22,051 nucleotides of DNA from DASYML01 sp036399835 (GTDB lineage Bacteria; Acidobacteriota; Blastocatellia; Pyrinomonadales; Pyrinomonadaceae). Positions 15,225 to 22,051 of the stretch are shown piece by piece. Both the position numbers and the translations under genes were made by a program. The notes under the pieces were generated by a model. It was not told where the DNA came from. It ran no database searches and saw only the letters and a program-made list of their open reading frames with translations. The DNA is taken from positions 1-22,051 of the forward strand of contig DASWMI010000179.1 of the NCBI GenBank assembly GCA_036399835.1. The letters are read 5' to 3'. How positions within the stretch are numbered: position 1 is the first letter of the stretch; every line of letters starts with the position of its first letter.

Positions 15225-15398
15225 TTTATCGGAAGCTACCGTTTTAAAGTCTCCGTCTGCTCTTGCTGTCGCTTCAAGCTTTGGCGCGTGCGCCGCTTAT
15301 ACGTTACTATTGTTGATTCTTGAAACTATCACGCTCGCGCGCCTTTCCATTAAAGCCTTCAAAGGGGGCGCGCGTGCCAGAGCGAGAGCCGGAGCAGC

Positions 15399-18300
15399 AT
15401 GTCAACAGAGACGCCCTTAGAATTAAAGAAGACAGTCAACCTGCCAAAGACTGGCTTTGCGCAGAAAGCCAACCTCGCGCAGAGCGAACCCGCGCGCCTT
15501 AAGAAGTGGACCGAAACGGGTCTCTACGAGATGATTCGACGCGCACGCGCGGGGGCCGAAAAGTTTATTCTTCATGACGGGCCGCCCTACGCCAACGCGG
15601 ACATACATCTAGGCACGGCGCTTAACAAGATTCTCAAGGACTTCATCGTCAAGTCGCGCACGATGATGGGCTTTGATGCGCCCTATGTGCCGGGCTACGA
15701 TTGCCACGGGCTGCCGATTGAGCTTTACGTGGACCGCAAGCTCGGCGCGAAGAAGGCCAACATGCCGCCCGTCAGCATACGCCGCGCCTGCCGCGAGCAC
15801 GCCGCCTATGCGCTCAAAAGACAGACGAGCGATTTTCAGCGCCTCGGCATCCTCGGTGAATGGAATAATCCTTATCTCACGATGTCGAACGAATACGAGG
15901 CCGAGACGGCTCGCCTCTTCGGTCGCTTTCTTGAGCGCGGTTATGTTTACAAGGGCGCGCGCCCCGTCTACTGGTGCATCTTCGACCAGACGGCGCTCGC
16001 CGAAGCGGAGGTCGAATACCGCGAACACACGAGTCCGTCCGTTTACGTCAAATTTCCGCTGGCGAGCGACCCCGCAAAGATTGACCCCGCGCTCAAGGGC
16101 CGCAATGTCTTCTTTCTCATCTGGACCACTACGCCCTGGACGCTGCCCGCTAACCTGGGCATCGCTGTTAATCCCGATTTCGAGTACGCGGCGATTGAGC
16201 ACGAAGACGAGGTTTACATTGTCGCCAGCGATCTCATCGGCGTCGTGGCCTCGAAGTGCGAGCTGGGCGAATGCAACGAAGACGGAGAGCGCCAAGCGCC
16301 AAAGGTGCTCGCGCGTTTTCCTGGCGTCTTGCTGGACCTGCTCGAATGCCGTCACCCCTGGCTTGATCGCACATCTCTCGTCATGCTCGGCCATCACGTC
16401 ACGCTCGGCGGCGAGGCGGACGCCGAGACGGAGCTTGATGTGAGCGAGGCGCGCGATAAATCCGCGACGGGCAAGGCCGGAACGGGCTGCGTGCATACAG
16501 CACCCGGACACGGCCACGACGATTTTCTGATAGGCAAGCGTTACGGTCTGGAAATCTATTGCCCTGTGGACCACGCCGGGCGCTTTACCCCTGAGGTCGA
16601 ACACTTCGCCGGCCTCAGCGTCTTTGAAGCTAACCCGAAGATCGTTGACTTTATCCGAGAGCAGGGCGTCCTCCTCTTTAGCGAAGAGTATGCGCACCGC
16701 TATCCGCATTGCTGGCGCTGCAAGAATCCTGTCATCTTCCGCGCCACGCCGCAGTGGTTCATCGCTATGGACCAGACGATTCCGGCTGATGAAGTCAGTC
16801 TGGACGAGGACGAAGACGGGCGCGCCAGCACTAACTTTACAGAGAACTTCAGCGATGAAGAGAATGCTCAAGGGAGTTTGCGCGCGGGCGCACTGCGCGA
16901 GGTCGAGCGCGTAAGATGGATTCCGCCCTGGGGTTTTGAGCGTATGCGTAACATGCTCAAGGGTCGGCCCGATTGGTGCGTCTCGCGCCAGCGCGTGTGG
17001 GGCGTGCCGATTCCAGTCTTTTACTGCGCCGGATGCGATGAGCCTGCCGCAGACCCCGCGGTCGTCAGTCATGTTGCGGATATTTTCGAGCGCGAATCGG
17101 CTGATGCCTGGTATGCGCTCGGGGCCAGAGAGCTTTTGCCCGAAGGCTACAGGTGCAGGGCTTGCGGCGGCGCGGATTGGACCAAAGAGACTGACATCCT
17201 GGATGTCTGGTTTGATAGCGGCGTCTCATGCATCGCCGTGCTTGAGAAGCGGGAAGAGCTGCGCTGGCCCGCAGATGTCTACCTCGAAGGCGGCGACCAG
17301 TATCGCGGCTGGTTTAACTCTTCGCTGATGGTCGGGCTGGCCGTCCATGATGAAGCGCCCTACAAGGTTGTCATCACGCACGGCTGGATGCTCGACGGGC
17401 AGGGCAAGGCGATGCACAAGTCTGCCGGCAATGCGATTGCGCCGGAGGAAGTGATGAAGACTTCGGGCGCGGAAATCCTGCGGCTCTGGACCGCTTCGAT
17501 AGAGTTTACGGAGGACATGCGCTGCTCGCCGGAAATCCTTCAGCGCGTCGCGGATGCTTATCGCAAGCTGCGCAATACTGCGCGTTACGCGCTCGGCAAT
17601 CTGGACGGCTTCGACCCCTCGCGCGATTTGGTCCAGGCGGAAGAGATGCTGGAGATTGACCGCTGGGCGCTCGCGGAGCTTGATGAAATGGCGGCGCGCG
17701 TGCTCGAAGGTTACGAGGCTTACCAGTTTCACGTCGTCTATCAGGCGCTCTACAACTTCTGCATCGTGACGCTCTCGGCGCGCTACTTCGACATCATCAA
17801 GGACAGGCTGTACACGGCAGCTCCGCGCAGCCTCCTGCGCCGTTCGGCGCAGACGGCGCTCTATCGCATCGCGGACGCGCTGGCACGCCTGCTGGCTCCC
17901 ATCCTCTCCTTTACGGCGGACGAAATCTGGGAGAACCTGCCCGCGTCCGGCGCGGATTCGCAAAGAGCGCCGTCGGTCCACCTGGTCGAATTTCCCGGAG
18001 CAAACGGGGCGAGAGACGAGGCGCTGCTGGCTCGCTGGTCCAGACTCTTTGAGATGCGCGATGTGGTCCTGCGCGCTCTTGAAGAAGAGCGTATCGCCAA
18101 GACCATCGGCAGCTCGCTCGAAGCTCGCGTCATGCTCACTGTCAGCCAGGAGAATTTTCAACTGCTCCAACATTTCAGAGACGAGCTGCGCTATATCTTC
18201 ATCGTCTCGCAGGTTGGCCTGGCGCTGGCCGCCGAAGGTGAAGCACCAACTGGCTTGAGCGTCAGGGTCTCGCGCGCAGAGGGCCAGAAGTGCGAGCGTT

Positions 18301-18401
18301 GCTGGAACTACTCTGTGCACGTCGGCGAATCCACGCGCTATCCGGCGGTCTGTGAGCGTTGCCTGCTGGCGCTGGCCGAGATTGAGGAGACGGCTGCTTG
18401 A
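15399..18401 (+). CDS. ileS: Isoleucyl-tRNA synthetase
   Basis: A 1000-residue class Ia synthetase that charges tRNA-Ile in the cytosol and edits mischarged valine. The catalytic domain begins HDGPPYANADIHLGT, where the HIGH motif reads HLGT (70-73). GYDCHGLPIE, the editing-domain segment GCVHTAPGHGHDDF, HRYPHCWRCKNPV and FRATPQWF are intact. The second signature reads AMHKSAGN in place of KMSKS-x-GN. The C-terminus carries a zinc-knuckle pair (CERCWNY and VCERCLL), and two further CxxC motifs sit near residues ~545-590. An acidic insert of about 35-40 residues follows FIAMD (~460-497). The ATG has GGAG five bases upstream. The stop overlaps the lspA start by four bases (TTGA), so the two are translationally coupled. 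The variant motifs occur in other bacterial IleRS as far as I recall. Confidence 0.97.
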   Translation: MSTETPLELKKTVNLPKTGFAQKANLAQSEPARLKKWTETGLYEMIRRARAGAEKFILHDGPPYANADIHLGTALNKILKDFIVKSRTMMGFDAPYVPGYDCHGLPIELYVDRKLGAKKANMPPVSIRRACREHAAYALKRQTSDFQRLGILGEWNNPYLTMSNEYEAETARLFGRFLERGYVYKGARPVYWCIFDQTALAEAEVEYREHTSPSVYVKFPLASDPAKIDPALKGRNVFFLIWTTTPWTLPANLGIAVNPDFEYAAIEHEDEVYIVASDLIGVVASKCELGECNEDGERQAPKVLARFPGVLLDLLECRHPWLDRTSLVMLGHHVTLGGEADAETELDVSEARDKSATGKAGTGCVHTAPGHGHDDFLIGKRYGLEIYCPVDHAGRFTPEVEHFAGLSVFEANPKIVDFIREQGVLLFSEEYAHRYPHCWRCKNPVIFRATPQWFIAMDQTIPADEVSLDEDEDGRASTNFTENFSDEENAQGSLRAGALREVERVRWIPPWGFERMRNMLKGRPDWCVSRQRVWGVPIPVFYCAGCDEPAADPAVVSHVADIFERESADAWYALGARELLPEGYRCRACGGADWTKETDILDVWFDSGVSCIAVLEKREELRWPADVYLEGGDQYRGWFNSSLMVGLAVHDEAPYKVVITHGWMLDGQGKAMHKSAGNAIAPEEVMKTSGAEILRLWTASIEFTEDMRCSPEILQRVADAYRKLRNTARYALGNLDGFDPSRDLVQAEEMLEIDRWALAELDEMAARVLEGYEAYQFHVVYQALYNFCIVTLSARYFDIIKDRLYTAAPRSLLRRSAQTALYRIADALARLLAPILSFTADEIWENLPASGADSQRAPSVHLVEFPGANGARDEALLARWSRLFEMRDVVLRALEEERIAKTIGSSLEARVMLTVSQENFQLLQHFRDELRYIFIVSQVGLALAAEGEAPTGLSVRVSRAEGQKCERCWNYSVHVGESTRYPAVCERCLLALAEIEETAA

Positions 18402-18916
18402 GCGAACGCAAGTTAGGTTGGCGCATGGCCTATCTGGGCGCGGCCTTTGGCATCTACTTGGTGGACCAGGCGAGTAAAGCCTGGGCCGTGCGCGCTCTGC
18501 GTCATGGCGAGGGTCAGACGGTCATCGCGGGGCTGCTCGATCTGGTCTACGCCGAAAATCCTGGCATAGCCTTCGGGCAGTTGCAGCAGGGGGGCGATTT
18601 CGGGCGCTGGTTTTTTGTCACGCTGGCGGCGGCGGCGTCCGTTGCCGTGCTCGTTTATTTCTTCCGCACACCGCGCAACGATGACCGCGTGCTCGGCGCA
18701 TGCGCGCTGCTGCTAGCAGGCATTCTGGGCAACCTGACGGACCGCGCACGCCTCGGCTACGTGATTGATTTCATACTCGCGCACGCGGGCCAGTATCACT
18801 GGCCCACATTCAACATCGCGGATGCCAGCATCTGCACCGGCGCACTTCTCCTCGCTTTCGACCTCTTCTTTGAAGGAAGAAGAAAACCAGTGAAGCCAGT
18901 AGTCAGTAATCAGTAA
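18398..18916 (+). CDS. lspA: Lipoprotein signal peptidase (signal peptidase II)
   Basis: A 172-residue inner-membrane aspartyl protease that removes the signal peptide from diacylated prolipoproteins. There are four TM segments. Catalytic Asp124 is in GNLTDRARLGYVIDF and Asp142 in WPTFNIADASI; the NPGIAFG motif is at 54-60. The start is TTG at 18398, overlapping the ileS stop in TTGA. The ATG at 18425 is possible but would drop nine residues before TM1. The last six residues (PVVSNQ) and the stop are encoded by the heptamer repeat at 18897, so the natural C-terminus may have been replaced or extended by that element; the tail lies outside the catalytic core. lgt follows 46 bases downstream and carries out the preceding step of the same pathway. 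Confidence 0.95.
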   Translation: MSERKLGWRMAYLGAAFGIYLVDQASKAWAVRALRHGEGQTVIAGLLDLVYAENPGIAFGQLQQGGDFGRWFFVTLAAAASVAVLVYFFRTPRNDDRVLGACALLLAGILGNLTDRARLGYVIDFILAHAGQYHWPTFNIADASICTGALLLAFDLFFEGRRKPVKPVVSNQ

Positions 18917-18957
18917 AAACATTTAGCTGATGACTGATGTCTGAAAACTGAAAACTG
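18897..18957. repeat. Inverted pair of heptanucleotide tandem repeats
   Basis: The left arm has three 7-base units, CAGTAGT, CAGTAAT and CAGTAAA (18897-18917). The right arm has four units of opposite sense, CTGATGA, CTGATGT, CTGAAAA and CTGAAAA, plus CTG (18927-18957). Nine bases separate the arms. Read on the minus strand, the right arm also gives TCAG every seven bases, so the arms can pair imperfectly (about 13 of 17 positions) into a hairpin. The element covers the lspA stop codon and ends five bases before the lgt ATG. Confidence 0.85.
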
Positions 18958-18962
18958 CCTTT

Positions 18963-19796
18963 ATGTTTCCAGAGCTTTTCCGCATCGGCAATTTTCCCAT
19001 CAACACTTACGGCGTGTTGCTGGCGCTGGCTTTCCTCTGCGCGCTGATTACGGCTTCAAAGCTGGCGGCGCGGGACGGGCTGCCGCGCGAGCGTATCTAT
19101 GATTTGGGGTTGTGGATGCTGCTGGCGGCGCTCGTCGGCTCGAAGGTTTTGATGTTCTGGACCGAGCCTGTCTATCGAGAGCATCCGATGCAGCTTCTCT
19201 CGCTGGACTTTCTGCGCTCCGGCGGCGTCTTTTACGGAGGCTTTCTCGGCGCGGTTCTGATCGGTTATTTTCTGATTCGCTATTACAGGCTGCCCTGGTG
19301 GAAGACCGCCGATGCGTTCGCGCCCGGGATAGCTCTGGGCCAGGCCATCGGGCGCGAGGGCTGCTTTGCCGCGGGGTGCTGCTGGGGCAAGCCGACGACG
19401 CTGCCCTGGGGCGTGCGCTTCACGGAGTTGGGCCACGAGATAACGGGCGTTCCCGTTGATAGCGCGCTCCACCCGACGCAGCTTTATGAATCCTTCGCTA
19501 CATTCCTGCTCTTTATCTTTCTTGTCTGGCTGCACAAACGCAAGCGCTTTAGCGGGCAGGTCATACTCGCTTACGCTGTGCTCTACGGGCTGACGCGCTT
19601 TCTCGTCGAATTCTTACGCGACGACCCGCGCGGCGACATCCTCGGGCTGACGACGCTGACGGGCCTCTCCACCTCGCAGATGATCAGCCTGCTGGTCGGC
19701 ATCGCTGCTCTGGTCCTGCTCCTTCGTCGTTACAGGCAGGCGGGCGCGACCAAATCCGAAGAGGTCTCTTCCAACACCAAGACGGCCCGCGCATGA
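18963..19796 (+). CDS. lgt: Prolipoprotein diacylglyceryl transferase
   Basis: A 277-residue polytopic inner-membrane enzyme with about seven TM helices. It moves diacylglycerol from phosphatidylglycerol to the lipobox cysteine, the first step of lipoprotein maturation. The signature reads GQAIGREGCFAAGCCWG (126-142), the Cys-rich variant of the usual GRxGNFxN motif. HPTQLYES (170-177) and the late Arg region RFLVEFLRDDPRG are present. The residue equivalent to E. coli His103 is Tyr91 (GGVFYGGFLG), a substitution I recall in many non-proteobacterial enzymes. No Shine-Dalgarno precedes the ATG; the heptamer repeat occupies that position, so translation may depend on the repeat's structure or be leaderless-like. 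The stop overlaps the next gene by four bases (ATGA). Confidence 0.95.
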   Translation: MFPELFRIGNFPINTYGVLLALAFLCALITASKLAARDGLPRERIYDLGLWMLLAALVGSKVLMFWTEPVYREHPMQLLSLDFLRSGGVFYGGFLGAVLIGYFLIRYYRLPWWKTADAFAPGIALGQAIGREGCFAAGCCWGKPTTLPWGVRFTELGHEITGVPVDSALHPTQLYESFATFLLFIFLVWLHKRKRFSGQVILAYAVLYGLTRFLVEFLRDDPRGDILGLTTLTGLSTSQMISLLVGIAALVLLLRRYRQAGATKSEEVSSNTKTARA

Positions 19797-20785
19797 GCGA
19801 GGAGGAGGAGCTGACGGCTGGACCAGTCGAAGAGGCCGAGCATGAGACGCTCGCGCTCAGGGCCGGCGAGGAGGACGCAGGCTCGCGTCTGGACGCATAT
19901 CTGGCCGCGCACATCTCTACGCGCAGCCGCACGCGCATCAAGAGCCTGATCGAAGACGGCGACGTGTTGGTCGCGGGCCACATCGTCAAGCCTTCTTACA
20001 GGCTGCGCGCAGGCGACGAGATTGAAGTCGAGCTGGCGCCGCTGCCTCCGACCGAGTTCGTTCCTGAAGATATTCCACTGGACATTTTGCACGAGGATGA
20101 AGAGCTTGTGGTTGTCAACAAGCCCGCTGGCCTTGTGGTCCACCCGGCGGCAGGCTCGCCTTCGGGCACGCTGGCAAACGCGCTGGCATATCATTTCGCG
20201 CAGCTCTCGAAACAGGCCGGACGCGCACGCCCTGGCATCGTTCATCGCCTCGATAAAGATACTTCCGGCCTCATCGTCGTCGCTAAGACCGAGACCGCGC
20301 ACGAGCATCTCTCCGAACAGTTCAGAGCGCGCGAAGTCTTCAAGTCTTACGCGGCGCTGGTCCACGGGCGCGTCCAGCCAGAGAGGGCCAAGATTGACCA
20401 GCCCATCGCGCGCGACCCGCGCCATCGCACGCGTATGGCCGTCGTCCGCACGGGCCGCCCGGCCCTCTCCATCTATCGCGTGCGCCAGAGCTTCGACCGC
20501 TTTACGCTCCTGGACGTGGAGATTAAGACGGGCAGGACGCACCAGATCAGGGTTCATCTACAGTGGCTCAAGCATCCTGTCGTCGGCGATCAGGTTTATG
20601 GCGAGGGACGTGACCGCAATGTCAGGGAGGCTCGCGTGCGCACGGCCCTACAGGCGATGGGCAGGCAGTTTCTACATGCCGGACAGCTAGGCTTTCGTCA
20701 TCCGCGCACGAATGAATTTATGCGTTTCCAGTCGGCGCTGCCTGCGGAGTTGCAAGCGTTCCTGGAAGTTATCGGCAGCGGTTAA
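19793..20785 (+). CDS. RluA-family 23S rRNA pseudouridine synthase (RluD-like)
   Basis: A 330-residue cytosolic enzyme that isomerises uridine to pseudouridine in RNA. After ~20 acidic residues comes an S4 RNA-binding domain (~30-82, SRLDAYLAAH, TRSRTRIKSLIEDGDVLV). The catalytic domain has HRLDKDTSG (151-159) with catalytic Asp154, then VVNKPAGLVVHPA and the C-terminal GRTHQIRVHL. The S4-plus-RluA layout and the full-length catalytic core fit RluD/RluC; RluD (helix 69 of 23S rRNA) is favoured but not provable here. The start ATG overlaps the lgt stop by four bases, indicating translational coupling. It is the last gene of the ileS-lspA-lgt group. Pairing of lspA with an RluA-family gene is common in other bacteria. 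Confidence 0.93.
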   Translation: MSEEEELTAGPVEEAEHETLALRAGEEDAGSRLDAYLAAHISTRSRTRIKSLIEDGDVLVAGHIVKPSYRLRAGDEIEVELAPLPPTEFVPEDIPLDILHEDEELVVVNKPAGLVVHPAAGSPSGTLANALAYHFAQLSKQAGRARPGIVHRLDKDTSGLIVVAKTETAHEHLSEQFRAREVFKSYAALVHGRVQPERAKIDQPIARDPRHRTRMAVVRTGRPALSIYRVRQSFDRFTLLDVEIKTGRTHQIRVHLQWLKHPVVGDQVYGEGRDRNVREARVRTALQAMGRQFLHAGQLGFRHPRTNEFMRFQSALPAELQAFLEVIGSG

Positions 20786-20822
20786 AGCTTCGGACTCCTC
20801 CGGCGTCGCGGGCGGCGGCTGA

Positions 20823-20851
20823 TTCTCACCTCGCCGTTTGATTGTTATACT
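20823..20851 (+). promoter_or_regulatory. Sigma-70-type promoter for the VWA gene
   Basis: TTCTCA (20823-20828, four of six consensus bases) and TATACT (20846-20851, five of six) are separated by exactly 17 bases, between the pseudouridine synthase stop and the VWA gene. Transcription would start near 20858, leaving about 115 bases of 5' untranslated RNA. That leader holds a GGAGG at 20869-20873 with no start codon behind it. Confidence 0.5.
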
Positions 20852-20920
20852 CGTCTCCACATTTATTTGGAGGGCAACGAGTTTTCGTCGCATCGGCATC
20901 CTAAAGACCGGCCTCTAAGT

Positions 20921-20940
20921 GGTCAAAAGCTTTTCGGACC
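20921..20940. promoter_or_regulatory. Inverted repeat in the VWA gene leader
   Basis: GGTC-AAAAG-CTTTT-cg-GACC gives a nearly perfect dyad with the palindrome AAAAGCTTTT at its centre, 34 bases before the preferred ATG of the VWA gene. It may be an operator or a leader hairpin; there is no T-run after it on the plus strand. Confidence 0.35.
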
Positions 20941-20973
20941 GTGACCGCTTCGAGCGCCCTCAGGCAGCTTCTT

Positions 20974-21978
20974 ATGAGAAACCTATTTCACCCTTTTCTG
21001 TTTATTCTGGCGCTCGGCCTCGGTGCGCTCGTGCCCGGCCAAAGCGTCTTCGGCCAGCCCAAACAGCAGCCCTCTCAGACTCCCCCGACGCAGGACCAGG
21101 ACGACCGCGTGAGAGTCAGAATCAACCGCGTGCGTCTGCCGATTACGGTGGTTGATAAGAAGGGCCAGCCGGTCGGAGGACTGACGATTAGCGATTTTCA
21201 GATTCTCGAAGACAAGCAGCCGCAGACCATCGAGACCTTTTCCACAGAGGGCCAGAGCATCCCGCTTTACGTCGGCGTGCTGATGGACACCTCGCCCTCA
21301 ACGGCGGGCAAGGTCAAGTTTGAGCAGGAAGCGGCGATGAACTTTATCTACACAGTCATTCGCCCGCGCAAAGACCACGTTGCCTTTCTCACTTTCGACC
21401 ACGAGATTAATCTGCGGCAGGATTTTACGGACCGGCTGGACCTGCTCAACAAAGCCGTTTACAGCGTCAAGAAGACGGGCACGAACACCGCGCTTTATGA
21501 TGCCGTCTGGCAGTTTTGCGACGAGAAGATGCGCGGCGCTCAGGGCCGTCGCGCGCTCGTCATCATCACGGACGGCGACGACACGTACAGCCGCGCGGAC
21601 CTCAAGGACGCGATAGACATCGCGCAGCGCACGGAGACGACCATCTTCGCCATCTCGACCAAAGCGGGCTTTTTAGCCACGGTCCCGGGCGTAGAGGCCG
21701 GGACGGTCAAGGACAGCGGCGATAAAGACATCACCAAGCTCTGCGAAGACACTGGCGGCATAGCCCTTTTTACCGGCGACATGCTCGCGCTCGAAAGAGC
21801 CTTCAAGCGGATTGCGACCGAGCTGCGCTCGCAGTACATCGTCACCTACAAGCCGACTAATGATCGTTATGATGGAAATTATCGCCGCATCGAAGTGCGT
21901 CTGGCGAACGGGCGAGACGGCTTGAAGGTGCGCACACGCAAAGGCTACACGGCTGTCGCGGACAGTTTAAAACCGTAA
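20974..21978 (+). CDS. Secreted VWFA-related protein (Acidobacterial family)
   Basis: About 334 residues from ATG 20974. A signal peptide (MRNLFHPFLFILALGLGALV, cleavage near VFGQ) and a Pro/Gln-rich spacer come first. A short beta domain follows (VRLPITVVDKKGQPVGGLTI, then FQILEDKQPQTIETF), and then a von Willebrand A domain with an intact MIDAS: Asp105-x-Ser107-x-Ser109 (MDTSPS) and ITDGDD further on. The order 'VxDxxGxxVxxL - dFxxxEDxxPQ - VWA' is that of the VWFA-related Acidobacterial family, which is numerous in that phylum and of unknown function; metal-dependent protein binding outside the cytoplasm is the reasonable guess. GTG 20941 extends the frame but places eleven residues before the signal peptide. 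Both starts have poor ribosome sites. Confidence 0.9.
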   Translation: MRNLFHPFLFILALGLGALVPGQSVFGQPKQQPSQTPPTQDQDDRVRVRINRVRLPITVVDKKGQPVGGLTISDFQILEDKQPQTIETFSTEGQSIPLYVGVLMDTSPSTAGKVKFEQEAAMNFIYTVIRPRKDHVAFLTFDHEINLRQDFTDRLDLLNKAVYSVKKTGTNTALYDAVWQFCDEKMRGAQGRRALVIITDGDDTYSRADLKDAIDIAQRTETTIFAISTKAGFLATVPGVEAGTVKDSGDKDITKLCEDTGGIALFTGDMLALERAFKRIATELRSQYIVTYKPTNDRYDGNYRRIEVRLANGRDGLKVRTRKGYTAVADSLKP

Positions 21979-22051
21979 ACCGAAAACGTTTTGATAGTCG
22001 GTTGCGAATAGAGCAAGAACAAGTTTTATCTATTTTCGGATTGACGAGTTT

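Noticed and set aside
15225..15398. T-box or other leader before ileS
   Set aside because: I looked for a T-box sequence and an antiterminator/terminator pair and saw neither; only a short GGCGC-GT-GCGCC hairpin and AT-rich stretches without a secure promoter.
15609..17072. Long 487-codon open frame on the minus strand
   Set aside because: It lies wholly antisense to ileS, whose motifs are unmistakable; GC-rich third positions keep the opposite frame open. The product has no recognisable domain.
17226..18320. 364-codon open frame on the minus strand
   Set aside because: Antisense shadow of the 3' half of ileS; Arg/Ala-rich with no domain pattern.
21978..22003. Terminator after the VWA gene
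   Set aside because: AACCGA/TCGGTT gives only a 6-bp stem with a 14-base loop and no T-run, so it is too weak to call.
1..22051. CRISPR arrays, transposons, phage genes, tRNA or rRNA genes
   Set aside because: No direct-repeat array with spacers, transposase or integrase motif, or recognisable RNA gene was seen on either strand; a tRNA scan would be the decisive test for the spacers.

Overview
The window is a GC-rich, gene-dense bacterial chromosome segment, most likely from Acidobacteriota. The main reason is the last gene, a secreted von Willebrand A protein of the layout known as the 'VWFA-related Acidobacterial domain' family. Large secreted M14 peptidase and BNR-repeat genes, and a ligase-ACP-acyltransferase fusion, fit that assignment. 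This is inference from gene content, not a phylogenetic test. I saw no rRNA, tRNA, CRISPR array, insertion sequence or phage gene.

Layout, left to right. (1) 1-3124, a small accessory block. It holds the tail of a sigma-70-like factor, then a leftward pair made of a short-chain dehydrogenase with a basic N-terminal extension and an overlooked 52-residue charged protein. Next come a SnoaL/DUF4440-like secreted protein broken by an in-frame TAG and a VIT/CCC1-type Fe/Mn transporter. A very long hairpin closes the block. (2) 3133-14173, a run of six leftward genes. In transcription order these are a ligase-ACP-acyltransferase fusion, a TPR-like exported protein, a cupin, a DUF434/DUF5616 protein, a secreted BNR-repeat protein and a secreted M14 carboxypeptidase. 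The first four are closely spaced and may form one operon. (3) 14541-21978, rightward genes: a VTT/YqaA-like membrane protein, then ileS-lspA-lgt-RluA-family pseudouridine synthase (with two 4-base stop/start overlaps), then the VWA protein behind its own promoter.

Functional links. lgt and lspA catalyse the first two steps of lipoprotein maturation and sit with translation genes. The M14, BNR, TPR and VWA proteins all carry signal peptides, so much of the window serves the envelope or exterior. The ligase fusion and the VTT protein both concern membrane lipids.

The less expected features are: a palindromic word, TGGWCCA, recurring about 30 times or more in every reading frame and between genes; an inverted pair of heptanucleotide tandem repeats that supplies the end of lspA; an amber codon inside the DUF4440-like gene; the 52-residue gene; and a possible NYN/PIN-like nuclease reading of DUF434/DUF5616. 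No clearly new multi-gene defence or mobile system was found.
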